The notes beneath the pieces were generated by a model. It had not been told where the DNA came from and made no database searches. It worked only from the letters and a program-made list of their open reading frames with translations. The translations under genes and the position numbers were made by a program. A stretch of 64,000 nucleotides of DNA, from contig NZ_FMVM01000013.1 in NCBI RefSeq assembly GCF_900102085.1, forward strand, positions 1-64,000. The letters are read 5' to 3'. Below are positions 35,218-43,977 of this stretch, piece by piece. This stretch comes from Paenibacillus polysaccharolyticus. Lineage in GTDB: Bacteria; Bacillota; Bacilli; Paenibacillales; Paenibacillaceae. How positions within the stretch are numbered: position 1 is the first letter of the stretch; each line of letters opens with the position of its first letter.

Positions 35218-38200
35218 TTAATCGACGATTTTTTTCTTTTTGAATTTCATCAGGAACTCATACACGATTGGCACGATGACCAGCGTAAGCAGTGTAGAAC
35301 TGATCAGACCACCGATTACGGTAATTCCGAGTCCTTTCGAGATGATACCTGCACTTTCTTCGAGACCTGTTACCAGTGGCAACAGGGCACCGATCGTTGC
35401 GAGAGCGGTCATCAGGATTGGACGCAGACGTGTAGCTCCGGCTTCCAGCAGCGCTTCACGCGTCGTGAGTCCTTCGTTTTCCTTATGAATAACACGGTCG
35501 ATCAAAACAATGGCGTTGGTAACAACAATACCGATCAACATCAATGCACCCATCATCGCGGATACGTCGAGTGTACCCCCTGCGATGAACAAACCAACCA
35601 TGATTCCAATCACGGTGAATGGCAGGGAGAACAGAATCGCGAATGGTGCAAGTCCGCCGCCAAATGTCACCACGAGCACGAAGTATACAATCGCAATGGC
35701 TGCCAGCATTGCCAGACCAAGCTGTGTAAAGGTGTCATTAATCTGTTCGGTTGTACCGCCAAACTTCACTTCAACGCCATCCGGCAAGTCCAGCTTGTCG
35801 ATGTTGGCTTTCAGGTTTTGCGAAGCTTTGGTCACATCGGATGCCAGAATGTTCGCTGTCACCTGTACAACCACTTTACCATCAATACGCATAATGGAGT
35901 TTGGTGAAGTGCCTTCTTCCACTTTGGCTACATCCTTGATTGGAACCTGGATGCCCAGTGGTGAAGTGACCTTTTCATTTTCAATATCCTTGATGCTGCT
36001 GAACGTTTTGTTGTCCGTTTCTACATAGACTTTGTACGTTTTGTTGTCGATATCCACTTCCGTAAGTACCGGACGTTCACGTACAGGGCTCAGTGCCATT
36101 GCCAGTTGACCCGCCGTAAGGCCGAGTTTGCTCAGCTTCTCCTGATCGGCAACGAGGGTGTACTGACCGTAGGTGTCGGAGATGGTGGTATCTGCTTTTT
36201 CAAAAGAGTCCTTTTCCGCCTGAACCAGTTTCAGGACTTCTTCAGCTACAGGTTTCAATTGCTCCACACTATCCCCGTAGATGGACAGGCTTAAGTTGCT
36301 TCCGCCAAATCCGCCGGACATGTCGAGTTCACTCCATGTGCCTTTGGTCACTTCTTTTTGCAAACCTTCAACCAGTTGTTTCTTCACATCGGTAAAATCT
36401 TTAGTGTCTTTATTGTATTGAATGTAGAAGAGTGCAGAGTTACCGCCGCCTCCACCCATGCTAGCGAGCGGGTTACCACCGCCGATGGAATATTGCATTT
36501 TCTCCAAACCTGGCTGTTTCAGTAACCATTTCTCAGCAACGAGGGCTTCTTTTTCTACATCTTCACGAAGTGAGCCCGTTTCTGGACTATAGGTGATCGT
36601 GGCGAATTTATCCTTCTGCTCTGGTAAGAAACTTGTGCCAATGAATGGGTACAGGAACAAGCTGCCGACCAATAGTAGAACCGCAATAAGAACGGTAATG
36701 ATTTTGTGAGAGAGCGTCCAGTTCAACAGGCGTTTGTAGCTTTCAGCCAGTTTGCCCGGCTTCTCTTCATGGTTTTGTTTATTTTTGATTCCTTTGTGGA
36801 ACAAGCTGTGTGCCAGCATTGGAACAATGGTGATCGCAACCAGCAGGGATGCGAGCAGGGCGAATACCATCGTCAGGGCGAATGGCATGAACAACTCTCC
36901 GACCATACCGCTAACGAGTGCCAGCGGCAAGAATACCGCAATCGTAACAATGGTTGAGGAGAGGATCGGAATAAACATCTCGCGAGTCGCTTCACGAACC
37001 AGATCCCGGCCTTTCAGCATCTCGTTTTTGAGTGTCAGTCTGCGGTAGATGTTCTCGATAACAACGATGGAGTCATCGACAACCCGGCCAATCGCAACTG
37101 TCATAGCTCCGAGTGTCATCATGTTCAAGGTAATGTCCATCAGATTGAGCGCCGTCAATGCCATGAGCAGGGAGAGCGGAATCGAGATAATGGAGATAAT
37201 CGTTGAACGGATGTTACGCAGGAAGAGCAGGATAATCAGAATTGCGAACAGGGCACCAAATACAGCTTTGCCCAGCATCGTGTTGACGGAATCCTGGATA
37301 GGCTGACCTTGGTCAAGCAGGATCGTTAATTCTGCATTTTTGAATTGCTTTTGCAGTTCTTCGGCTTTACTTTTGACGGCCTTAACCACGTCCACCGTAT
37401 TGGCATCGTTGGATTTCACTACGGAAATACCAATGGATTCCTTGCCGTTCGTGCGGGAGATGGACTCGGCTTGACCGATGACCTCAATCTTGGCAATGTC
37501 GCTCAGCTTCACGGTAGGGATACCAGCTGCATTTGCGGCACCAGCGGTTCCTGATGGGTTCGCTGCGGCAGCATTGCCACTACCCGCTTGCCCTGCCGCA
37601 GGATTGGAACCCTGCGCAGCACCAGATGCATCTTGTCCAGCTTGAGCCGATGGATCAGCGGTTTGACCTGTAGCTTGACCGGTTTGAGCACCGCCACCTT
37701 GGGAGGCCCCTTGCGCACCGGCACCCTGGCCTGTAGCACCACCAGCACCTTGGTCTGCACCAGCTCCGCTTGGTACGACTGGAATCGCTAGATTTTTCAG
37801 ATCATCGAGTCCGATGATGTTGCCGTCCACAACAACGGCTTTCTGGGATTTATCCAGTTCAAATAGGCCGAGCGGCACACGAATGGATGAACCTTTAACG
37901 ATTCCGTTCACCGTATCTTCACTTAGACCGAGTTCAGCCATTTTGGCTTGATCAAACGTTAATTGCACTTCTTTAACGTACTGACCGGACACTTGAACCT
38001 GAGCTACACCATCAATATCTTCTAGTGCAGGTTTGATATCCGATTCTACGAGTCGTGTCAGTTCTTCCAAATCCCCGCCGTCTTTGTCAGACAAACTGAG
38101 GGATACAACCGGGAACGAGTTAATGCTGAATTTAGAGATGGTTGGTTTCTGCACACTGTCGGGCAATTGCACCTCATTCAGTGCTTCACGAACCGTAGCT

Positions 38201-38517
38201 GTTGCGTTCGTCAGGTCCGTTCCATAGTCGAATTCCAGCGTGATGGATGCCGCATTCTCCATAGAAGTGGAGGTGACGGTCTTCACACCCTCGAGGTTGC
38301 GTAGCTTCTGTTCCAGCGGCTTCGTGACATCTTCTACAATACCTTCTGGAGCCGCACCCGGATCAATCGCCGTGACATTCAGAAACGGTACATTGATGTT
38401 CGGAATAGTCTCCTGCTTCATCGTCATTCCGCTGTACAAGCCTGCGAATGAGATGATGATGGTCAGAATCCAGATTGCAAACTTGTTGTTCAGTGAAAAG
38501 TTAATAATCCCTTTCAT
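35218..38517 (-). CDS. RND-family efflux transporter (AcrB/SwrC type)
   Basis: A 1099-residue 12-helix proton-driven efflux pump, slightly longer than typical. The N terminus MKGIINFSLNNKFAIWILTI and the TM4 region with adjacent acids (GRVVDDSIVVIENIYRRL) are classical RND features. Porter domains lie after TM1 and TM7. The odd feature is a Gly/Ala/Gln-rich low-complexity insert at residues about 250-332 in the first periplasmic-type loop. AGGAGAAG precedes the ATG. The upstream TetR gene is 33 bp away, so they form one autoregulated operon. It probably exports lipophilic drugs or lipopeptides such as surfactin, as SwrC does in Bacillus. Confidence 0.93.
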   Translation of the reverse strand: MKGIINFSLNNKFAIWILTIIISFAGLYSGMTMKQETIPNINVPFLNVTAIDPGAAPEGIVEDVTKPLEQKLRNLEGVKTVTSTSMENAASITLEFDYGTDLTNATATVREALNEVQLPDSVQKPTISKFSINSFPVVSLSLSDKDGGDLEELTRLVESDIKPALEDIDGVAQVQVSGQYVKEVQLTFDQAKMAELGLSEDTVNGIVKGSSIRVPLGLFELDKSQKAVVVDGNIIGLDDLKNLAIPVVPSGAGADQGAGGATGQGAGAQGASQGGGAQTGQATGQTADPSAQAGQDASGAAQGSNPAAGQAGSGNAAAANPSGTAGAANAAGIPTVKLSDIAKIEVIGQAESISRTNGKESIGISVVKSNDANTVDVVKAVKSKAEELQKQFKNAELTILLDQGQPIQDSVNTMLGKAVFGALFAILIILLFLRNIRSTIISIISIPLSLLMALTALNLMDITLNMMTLGAMTVAIGRVVDDSIVVIENIYRRLTLKNEMLKGRDLVREATREMFIPILSSTIVTIAVFLPLALVSGMVGELFMPFALTMVFALLASLLVAITIVPMLAHSLFHKGIKNKQNHEEKPGKLAESYKRLLNWTLSHKIITVLIAVLLLVGSLFLYPFIGTSFLPEQKDKFATITYSPETGSLREDVEKEALVAEKWLLKQPGLEKMQYSIGGGNPLASMGGGGGNSALFYIQYNKDTKDFTDVKKQLVEGLQKEVTKGTWSELDMSGGFGGSNLSLSIYGDSVEQLKPVAEEVLKLVQAEKDSFEKADTTISDTYGQYTLVADQEKLSKLGLTAGQLAMALSPVRERPVLTEVDIDNKTYKVYVETDNKTFSSIKDIENEKVTSPLGIQVPIKDVAKVEEGTSPNSIMRIDGKVVVQVTANILASDVTKASQNLKANIDKLDLPDGVEVKFGGTTEQINDTFTQLGLAMLAAIAIVYFVLVVTFGGGLAPFAILFSLPFTVIGIMVGLFIAGGTLDVSAMMGALMLIGIVVTNAIVLIDRVIHKENEGLTTREALLEAGATRLRPILMTALATIGALLPLVTGLEESAGIISKGLGITVIGGLISSTLLTLVIVPIVYEFLMKFKKKKIVD
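37522..37770 (-). repeat. Low-complexity Gly/Ala/Gln coding region in the RND gene
   Basis: About 83 codons encode almost only Gly, Ala, Gln, Ser, Thr, Pro and Asn, with irregular GAQG-, GQAG- and AAGQ-like units. It is in frame and flanked by conserved porter sequence. Confidence 0.85.
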
Positions 38518-38550
38518 ACGTTGGTTTCTTCTCCTCTCTGTTTCTCCTGT

Positions 38551-39498
38551 TTATGTGTGTGACGAGTCAGCCTGGATAAACCGGTTATACATGGTATCCA
38601 TAATGTGCTGAAGCTCGGAGTGCATCGGTTCAAGGATAGTTATCCCTTCCAGGTTACGCATCATGCCGAGAATGATGGCACGCCTTGGCGTAAATTCCAT
38701 GATCTCTTGTCTTAGTATGGCTATGGTCTCAAGCACATCATTTTTTGACTGACCGGCGGGCAGGTCGCTTGATGCGATATCTTGCATCTGTTTCAGAATA
38801 TGGACGGGATGCCGCAACATGGTTGCATCTAGTTGGGGTTCAGCAATCCAGGCAGGCCACTGATCCAGCGGAATCAGAGGTTCAGGCCGATGCTGGAGGC
38901 AGCCCTGTGCTGCATAATCCATCATTTGCAAAAGATGCGTAGCCATCTTATTGACCGTAAGAGAAGGCATTTCAGTAAACCAGATTTTGACGTACGACAG
39001 GAATAGTCCATGTGTCAGAAGGATAAGATCAATCGTATAAGGCTCGATCTCGGAGCCGTATAGATCCTCCAGTTTGTTTTTGAACCAATGCAATGTACGT
39101 ATCTCAATATCTCTTTGCTGAGGAGTGCAGTGCTCTTTGCGCTGTTGTTCATCATCCATCATCATACTGCGTAGTTGGACGCGCAAAAATTCCTTCAATT
39201 CCGCAACATGCGTTAGCAGCACCTCAATCTGTTTATGTAGCCGTTCTCTCGAAGTCAGGCTGCTCTCGTGTTCAATTTGGGACATCTCGTCCATAAGAAT
39301 GTATACACAGTACTCCAGCGTACTGGCTTCCAGTTCCTCTTTGGATTTGAACATCAGATATAAGCTACCTTTGGACATACCACATAACTCGGCAATCTCC
39401 TGCATGGAGGTTGCTGCGCTACCCTTAGCGGAAAACAGCTTGAGCGCTGTGGTGATGACCAGTTTTCTTTTTTCATTCATCCCATGGATCGGGTTCAT
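38551..39498 (-). CDS. TetR-family regulator of the RND pump
   Basis: A regulator of about 315 residues, longer than the usual 190-220, with an N-terminal TetR helix-turn-helix (MQEIAELCGMSKGSLYLMFKSKEELEA) and a long ligand-binding region. The start is uncertain: GTG 39513, ATG 39498 and ATG 39480 are in frame; 39498 is taken as a compromise behind AGGTGA. It is cotranscribed with the RND gene and probably represses its own promoter through the dyads listed upstream. Confidence 0.87.
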   Translation of the reverse strand: MNPIHGMNEKRKLVITTALKLFSAKGSAATSMQEIAELCGMSKGSLYLMFKSKEELEASTLEYCVYILMDEMSQIEHESSLTSRERLHKQIEVLLTHVAELKEFLRVQLRSMMMDDEQQRKEHCTPQQRDIEIRTLHWFKNKLEDLYGSEIEPYTIDLILLTHGLFLSYVKIWFTEMPSLTVNKMATHLLQMMDYAAQGCLQHRPEPLIPLDQWPAWIAEPQLDATMLRHPVHILKQMQDIASSDLPAGQSKNDVLETIAILRQEIMEFTPRRAIILGMMRNLEGITILEPMHSELQHIMDTMYNRFIQADSSHT

Positions 39499-39521
39499 TA
39501 AGGGTATGTTCACCTCACTGG

Positions 39522-39591
39522 GAACTCTTGAGTTCTTGGATTGACTTTGTGGTCAAACTAAGTATAAACGATGTGAATGAGGGATTACAAA
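39522..39591 (-). promoter_or_regulatory. Promoter and candidate operators of the TetR/RND operon
   Basis: On the minus strand TTGTAA and TATACT are separated by 18 bases (39562-39591). Just downstream are TTGAC-N6-GTCAA (39541-39556) and GAACTC-TT-GAGTTC (39522-39535). Both dyads lie between promoter and start codon, as expected of TetR operators. Confidence 0.6.
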
Positions 39592-39811
39592 TGTGCACGG
39601 TGTAGGGGTGTAAAAGAGCCGAAGAGTGGACTGAGAAAAGAATCGAGAGGAGAGCCCAGAAAGAATTGAGATAAGAACTGAGAGAGTACAGTACGCAAGC
39701 CGTAAAGCTGTACGCTGTACTTTTTGGAGAGGGAATGGAAGAATGTATAAAGGACGTATCGAAAACACATCAACACATCAAGAACGCATAAATCCCGCTT
39801 TAAGAACGCTT

Positions 39812-39844
39812 CAAAAACACATCAAAAACACATCAAAAACACAT
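39812..39844. repeat. 11-bp tandem repeat, three perfect units
   Basis: CAAAAACACAT occurs three times in a row, with decayed copies on both sides (from about 39766 to 39856). It is intergenic. Confidence 0.8.
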
Positions 39845-39897
39845 CAACACCTCAACAACGCTCTTAAGGACGACTCGAGAACATATCGAAAATTTAT

Positions 39898-40094
39898 TCT
39901 AACGATCACAGTGGAGCTTATTTGAGCAATATTCATCCTTTTGAAATTCTAACGATCACCAGAAACCTTATTTTGTTGAAAACACAAGCTGGACGTCCAT
40001 TTTCGCATCAAAATCCTGAAATAAGCTCGCCTGAGATCGTTAGAAATCTAAAACCTGTAATTTGGCCCAAATAGCGTTACTGGTGATCGTTAGA
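39898..40094. repeat. 197-bp quadripartite repeat, copy 3
   Basis: Forward units start at 39898 and 39948; reverse units end at 40044 and 40094. All four carry TCTAACGATC followed by a slightly variable segment and (C)TTATTT or CTATTT. It sits in the 870-bp gap between the TetR gene and the 43-residue gene. The rest of that gap (40095-40365) is purine-rich and shows nothing recognisable. Confidence 0.92.
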
Positions 40095-40365
40095 AATTAA
40101 ATGCATGAACCGCGCTACTTCGGAAAAGGAAAAGAGAGAAAAAGTGAATGAATATCGAATGGAGGGAAGTAAGCCAAGCAAAACAAAGCGCAAATAGAAA
40201 GTAAACCAACATAAATCGATATAAACTAAAATAAATCAGAACAAATTAAAGAAGATATAATACAGTTCAATAAAAGAAATTAAAATAAAAAAGGAATAAA
40301 TGAAAATCCAAGCAAAGCATTGCGAGTCTAAGAAAAAAGAGCAAGTGAAGTAAAGAGAAAGCAGA

Positions 40366-40497
40366 CTATGCCCCTCCCATAAAATCGTATATAGCGATCA
40401 TAATGATTACTCCCAAGAAAAAGAGATAGAAGAGTGCCAGTGCGATCAAGAACGAATAACCGGTATATGCTCCGATACGTACCAACCATTTTTTCAT
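40366..40497 (-). CDS. 43-residue single-helix membrane peptide
   Basis: A short ORF beginning MKKWLVRIGAYTGYSFLIAL, with one hydrophobic segment of about 25 residues and ending YDFMGGA. GGGGAG lies 8 bases before the ATG. The basic N terminus and acidic C-terminal side predict the N terminus inside. No family recognised. The ribosome site, lack of overlap with other genes and clean membrane profile argue that it is real. Confidence 0.65.
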   Translation of the reverse strand: MKKWLVRIGAYTGYSFLIALALFYLFFLGVIIMIAIYDFMGGA

Positions 40498-40606
40498 AAA
40501 ATGCACTCCCCTTCTTTCCAATGAGCTTAATGACAAGGTCATCTCTTAGATTACATTATATCCCAAATCACCTGTTGTGTTTAAAAAATTCACCTGAAAT
40601 TTGTAC

Positions 40607-40662
40607 TTACACAAACCTACCTACACAAACCTACCTACACAAACCTACCTACACAAACCTAT
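40607..40662. repeat. 14-bp tandem repeat, four units
   Basis: CTACACAAACCTAC repeats four times (the first unit begins TT, the last ends T), followed by decayed copies to about 40735. It is intergenic between the 43-residue gene and the SMR genes. Confidence 0.85.
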
Positions 40663-40736
40663 GTATACGAACGCACTCCACAATCGTATCTCCACAAACG
40701 CACCTCGACAAACGTACTTAAAACAATCGTACCTAC

Positions 40737-40770
40737 AAAAAAGACGACTCCCTGAGTGAAGTCGCCTTTC
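40737..40770 (-). terminator. Terminator of the SMR operon
   Basis: On the minus strand AAAGGCGACTTC...GAGTCGTCTTTTTTG forms a stem with a T-tract, 47 bp after the last SMR stop. Confidence 0.8.
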
Positions 40771-40816
40771 TGCCTGAAGTTAATAATATCCATTATATTG
40801 CACGATAATCATTACA

Positions 40817-41131
40817 TTACGTAATGATTTTCAATCCTACCGCTGCTACCAAAATCATTGCAATGAACAGTAGCCGCTTCGCTTCTTTACGTTCACCAAA
40901 CAGAAGCATTCCCGTCACCGTACTTCCCACTGTGCCAATTCCTGTCCACACCGCGTAAGCTGTACCCATAGGGATAGATGTCATCGCGTAAGATAACAGC
41001 GAGAAGCTGAATACGAATGATACCAGCATCAGGACAATATAAGGCCATCCCTTACGCGTAGAAGCACCGTTGATGCCGATGACCCCAAAAATTTCACAAA
41101 TTCCTGCACCTACAATCGCAAGCCAAGCCAT
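40817..41131 (-). CDS. SMR-family multidrug efflux subunit (YkkD-like)
   Basis: A 104-residue, four-helix small multidrug resistance protein. The membrane-embedded Glu of the family is in GAGICEIFGV near the N terminus; helix 3 has AYAVWTGIGTVGSTVTGMLLFGE. It overlaps its partner gene by 1 bp. Paired unequal SMR subunits usually form a heterodimeric pump for quaternary amines, guanidinium-type compounds or dyes. Confidence 0.92.
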   Translation of the reverse strand: MAWLAIVGAGICEIFGVIGINGASTRKGWPYIVLMLVSFVFSFSLLSYAMTSIPMGTAYAVWTGIGTVGSTVTGMLLFGERKEAKRLLFIAMILVAAVGLKIIT

Positions 41132-41487
41132 TAGACGGCACCTCCTTTAACCTGTGGTTCCTGCTTCTCTTGCTGATCCGTGACGAGTTTCAGCCCAATG
41201 ACACCGCAGAGCAGCAGTCCAATCAGTAGCATTTTAGCCAAACGGAACGGTTCACCAAACAGTAGCATTTCGGTCAACACCGTACCGGCTGTACCGATCC
41301 CCGTAAACACTGCGTAGACCGTACCCACAGGCAGTCGTTTAGCCGCAGCAATGATCAGGCCGAAACTAATGACAATGGCGAGTCCCGTCAATGCCCATTC
41401 CCAAGCATTCGAAGCATGTTTTAGTCCGCTAACCCACACAATTTCAATAATGCCTCCTACAAAAACGTATAACCAGTTGCGGTTCAT
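41131..41487 (-). CDS. SMR-family multidrug efflux subunit (YkkC-like)
   Basis: A 118-residue SMR partner with the essential Glu in GGIIEIVWVSGLKHA and helix 3 VYAVFTGIGTAGTVLTEMLLFGE, plus a charged C-terminal tail (DQQEKQEPQVKGG). The ATG at 41487 is taken because AGGAG is 10 bases upstream; a TTG at 41496 is too close to it. In Bacillus the ykkCD pair follows a guanidine riboswitch; none is seen here and a TetR gene takes that place. Confidence 0.9.
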   Translation of the reverse strand: MNRNWLYVFVGGIIEIVWVSGLKHASNAWEWALTGLAIVISFGLIIAAAKRLPVGTVYAVFTGIGTAGTVLTEMLLFGEPFRLAKMLLIGLLLCGVIGLKLVTDQQEKQEPQVKGGAV

Positions 41488-41492
41488 GATGT

Positions 41493-42107
41493 TCAATCTC
41501 CTTCTGGCACGATAGGGCGTGCCTGTTCATTCAAGCTGTGTATACCATTCCAAAAGACAGGCCAGGAAGCATCCAGCCGTCTCTTGTACCGACGTGAGCT
41601 TCCATAGATAATTTCAACAGTAATGCCATCGAGAAAGGTCATAAAAGCAATGGCGGCCTGCTCGGCAGGAATAGGCGGAACATCCCCCTCGCGAATCGCA
41701 CGTTGCAACAGCCGTGACAATGCACGCTCCATTCCGTCCAGAAATGGATATACCAGATCCATCACCTGGCCATACAGATCGGGCGGCGGATAATAACAGT
41801 TGCGTAGCATCAACCTGGCAGAGGCGTGATCCTGATACTCCTGCTCGAACCACGTCAGCAACCCCCGCAGCCGTTGTTCCAGTGGCAAGTGGGCGTGATC
41901 TCGGAAATATTCCAAGGTATGTCGCCGTACTTCATCAAATGCATACTCAAGGGTGTGCATAAACAAGTCTTCTTTACCGCTAAAATGTGCATATATCGAG
42001 GGTTTCTTAATCCCGACTTCATCAGCGATCGCTCTTAGCGAAGCCCCTTCATAGCCGTCTCTGGCAAAATGAAACAGGGATGCATCCCGGATGGAATAAG
42101 CAGTCAT
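41493..42107 (-). CDS. TetR-family regulator of the SMR pump
   Basis: A 204-residue repressor with N-terminal helix-turn-helix (LRAIADEVGIKKPSIYAHFSGKEDLF) and a typical-length ligand domain. The ATG at 42107 follows GGAAGGTG; the longer reading from 42149 starts inside the operator. It is the first gene of the regulator-pump operon, so induction by pump substrates is expected. Confidence 0.9.
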   Translation of the reverse strand: MTAYSIRDASLFHFARDGYEGASLRAIADEVGIKKPSIYAHFSGKEDLFMHTLEYAFDEVRRHTLEYFRDHAHLPLEQRLRGLLTWFEQEYQDHASARLMLRNCYYPPPDLYGQVMDLVYPFLDGMERALSRLLQRAIREGDVPPIPAEQAAIAFMTFLDGITVEIIYGSSRRYKRRLDASWPVFWNGIHSLNEQARPIVPEGD

Positions 42108-42119
42108 TTTGTTCACCTT

Positions 42120-42135
42120 CCTAACGGTCGTTAGG
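42120..42135. promoter_or_regulatory. TetR operator of the SMR operon
   Basis: CCTAACG-GT-CGTTAGG is a 7-2-7 inverted repeat directly before the ribosome site of the TetR gene. A consensus TTGACA lies upstream on the minus strand (42163-42168), with a weak AAAGAT as a possible -10. Confidence 0.75.
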
Positions 42136-42188
42136 TAACATCTTTTCACACATTACATCTTCTGTCAAGCCAGGATAGAAAACAGAAA

Positions 42189-42229
42189 ATACACCCGCCG
42201 CACATGAAACGTACAGACGGATGTATCTT
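42189..42229 (-). terminator. Probable terminator of the phospholipase D-like gene
   Basis: On the minus strand ATACATCCG...CGGGTGTATTTTC forms a stem with a short T-tract, 36 bp after the stop. Confidence 0.6.
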
Positions 42230-42264
42230 GTTACAAGGATATATTTAATTATTTTGGAGCCTGG

Positions 42265-43761
42265 TCAGAAGGTAGTAAACCCAAGAATGAGCTGCAGTTT
42301 ATACAAAATGCCTTTCAGGAAGGTGGTCTTCTCCTGGAACTCTTCCAGATTCAGAGTGAATTCGGCATCTTCATTTGTCCAAATGCGCTTGAAATAATTC
42401 GCAACGTCTAACGTAAACTTGTTGTCTGCCGGAGCTGCAATCCACACATTGTTCTCCAAATTGTAGTCATTCAGATTCCGGGGAGTGAAGTTGGTTGAGC
42501 CGCCGAGCACGATATGATCTCCAGCAGCTTTGTCAATATACATCATTTTGGTATGGTACTGTTCCTTGGTCGTGTTATACCAGCGAATCTGGATTTTGCC
42601 ATTCGATTTACCATGTAATTCCGCTGCTACAGGACGATTAGGAATGCCGATCTTCTCCTGACCAAAGGCGTTTTCGTTAGGGTCAAGTACAAGCCGGATA
42701 TCGGTTCCTCGCTCCGAGGCATCCAGTAAAGCCTCCAATACTTTTGGTGAAGCGATGTAGAACATCCCCATCCAAATGGTATCCCCTTTTCCCACCTGGC
42801 TCAGCTCATCCAGCAAGGCATCATTGACTTTGCCTTCGGTCACATAACGAAGGCGAACAGGCCGATCATTTTCATCGGCTTCCTCGGAAGACGGAGTGTG
42901 GGAGATTTCGTCATAGACAGGGAGCTGGCCCCCGCCCGATATATCTACAACAGCTTGCTCCGATTGAATGATATCTCCAATGATCGGGCCGGTAACCTCA
43001 AAGCCAATGTTGGAGTGATAAGCGCTAGGATCATGAATGTTACCTGATGATACAATAGCTGTTTTTTCGCTGAGAACAACCTTGCGGTGATTGGCCTTTA
43101 CATTCAGCAATTTCAGATAGGAACGTAATGTAACATCCGGGCCATCTGTCGCCATCAGGTTAGGAATCCAGCCTTTACCGGACTGACCGAACCACTGGAA
43201 GAACGTACGCCAGACTGCGGAATATACCGGTGTAGAATCACGTAGTGGATCAACATTAGTGATGACGACATGAATATCGGCTTGTTTCATCTGTTCCAGT
43301 AGCGGATTGGGGGCCGAGTTATAGTTGGTGTTCACTTCATCGGTAATGAACCAGATGTCCATATCGGGATGTTGCATTTTCTTGGCAAGGAGTGCATCAG
43401 TAAACTCCTGGCTGACAGGCGGAAAGTTCTGTCCCTTGTGTTGATAATTGTTGAACAGAAACATATCCACCAGGACAAATTGCTCGGCATCCTCAACCAC
43501 CTGTTTCATCCGCTGAAAAATCTGCTGTTCATGCTGCATCTGTCCGTCGGCAGAAGGGTACGTGAGGTCATGAAGGAACTCGACATTCTTCACCCGATAT
43601 TCTTGACTTTCATAAGAGATGCCTGGTGGTAGCGGTTTATAGGTCTGGTAGAGCATAACAGCAATAAACCATAGGATAAGTAGTGCAATTGCTGTGCGTA
43701 TGTATGGGAATTTGCCGCGGGAAGATTTGCGGTCAGAGGTATGGCGGCGCAATGGGAACAA
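42265..43761 (-). CDS. Phospholipase D-like / cardiolipin synthase-like membrane protein
   Basis: A 498-residue protein with one N-terminal membrane helix (about 21-42) and two PLD half-sites. The first is NHRKVVLSEKTAIVSSGN (HxK with late GN); the second is YHTKMMYIDKAAGDHIVLGGSTNF (HxKx4D...GGS). Start TTG with AAGGGGGAG 8 bases upstream. Members transfer or hydrolyse phosphatidyl groups at the membrane face. The first half-site lacks the usual Asp after HxK (there is Glu), so activity may be altered. Divergent from the CarH-like gene. Confidence 0.85.
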   Translation of the reverse strand: MFPLRRHTSDRKSSRGKFPYIRTAIALLILWFIAVMLYQTYKPLPPGISYESQEYRVKNVEFLHDLTYPSADGQMQHEQQIFQRMKQVVEDAEQFVLVDMFLFNNYQHKGQNFPPVSQEFTDALLAKKMQHPDMDIWFITDEVNTNYNSAPNPLLEQMKQADIHVVITNVDPLRDSTPVYSAVWRTFFQWFGQSGKGWIPNLMATDGPDVTLRSYLKLLNVKANHRKVVLSEKTAIVSSGNIHDPSAYHSNIGFEVTGPIIGDIIQSEQAVVDISGGGQLPVYDEISHTPSSEEADENDRPVRLRYVTEGKVNDALLDELSQVGKGDTIWMGMFYIASPKVLEALLDASERGTDIRLVLDPNENAFGQEKIGIPNRPVAAELHGKSNGKIQIRWYNTTKEQYHTKMMYIDKAAGDHIVLGGSTNFTPRNLNDYNLENNVWIAAPADNKFTLDVANYFKRIWTNEDAEFTLNLEEFQEKTTFLKGILYKLQLILGFTTF

Positions 43762-43899
43762 TGTTGGACTCCCCCTTTCTGTACTTGCTGACGTTTATTA
43801 CCACAGGTGTAGCGATGTTGACGCAGGAGGCAGAATTCGGATGTTGTATGAGAATCATGAGAGTTTTACAGGCGAAGCATGCAATTTGGATTGGATGAA

Positions 43900-43950
43900 T
43901 CGACAGCTGTAGGGTCGTTGTGTATAATGAACGTATTATTTTTGTAGAAC
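43900..43950 (+). promoter_or_regulatory. Promoter and triple 11-bp repeat operator of the CarH-like gene
   Basis: TCGACA (43900-43905) and TATAAT (43923-43928) are 17 bases apart. Three abutting 11-mers, TTGTGTATAAT, GAACGTATTAT and TTTTGTAGAAC (43918-43950), all have GTA at positions 5-7. The -10 box lies in the first repeat. The same arrangement is found before the carotenoid operon, which implies autoregulation by the CarH-like protein. Confidence 0.7.
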
Positions 43951-43977
43951 GTTTATGGAGAGAAAGTAGGTAATCAC

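Noticed and set aside
39812..39844. Possible CRISPR array (short regular repeats)
   Set aside because: The units abut without spacers and there are no cas genes; it is a simple tandem repeat. The same holds for 621-659 and 40607-40662.
41488..42260. Guanidine-type riboswitch expected before a ykkCD-like pair
   Set aside because: The sequence upstream is a TetR gene with a clear operator; no riboswitch-like conserved core was seen.
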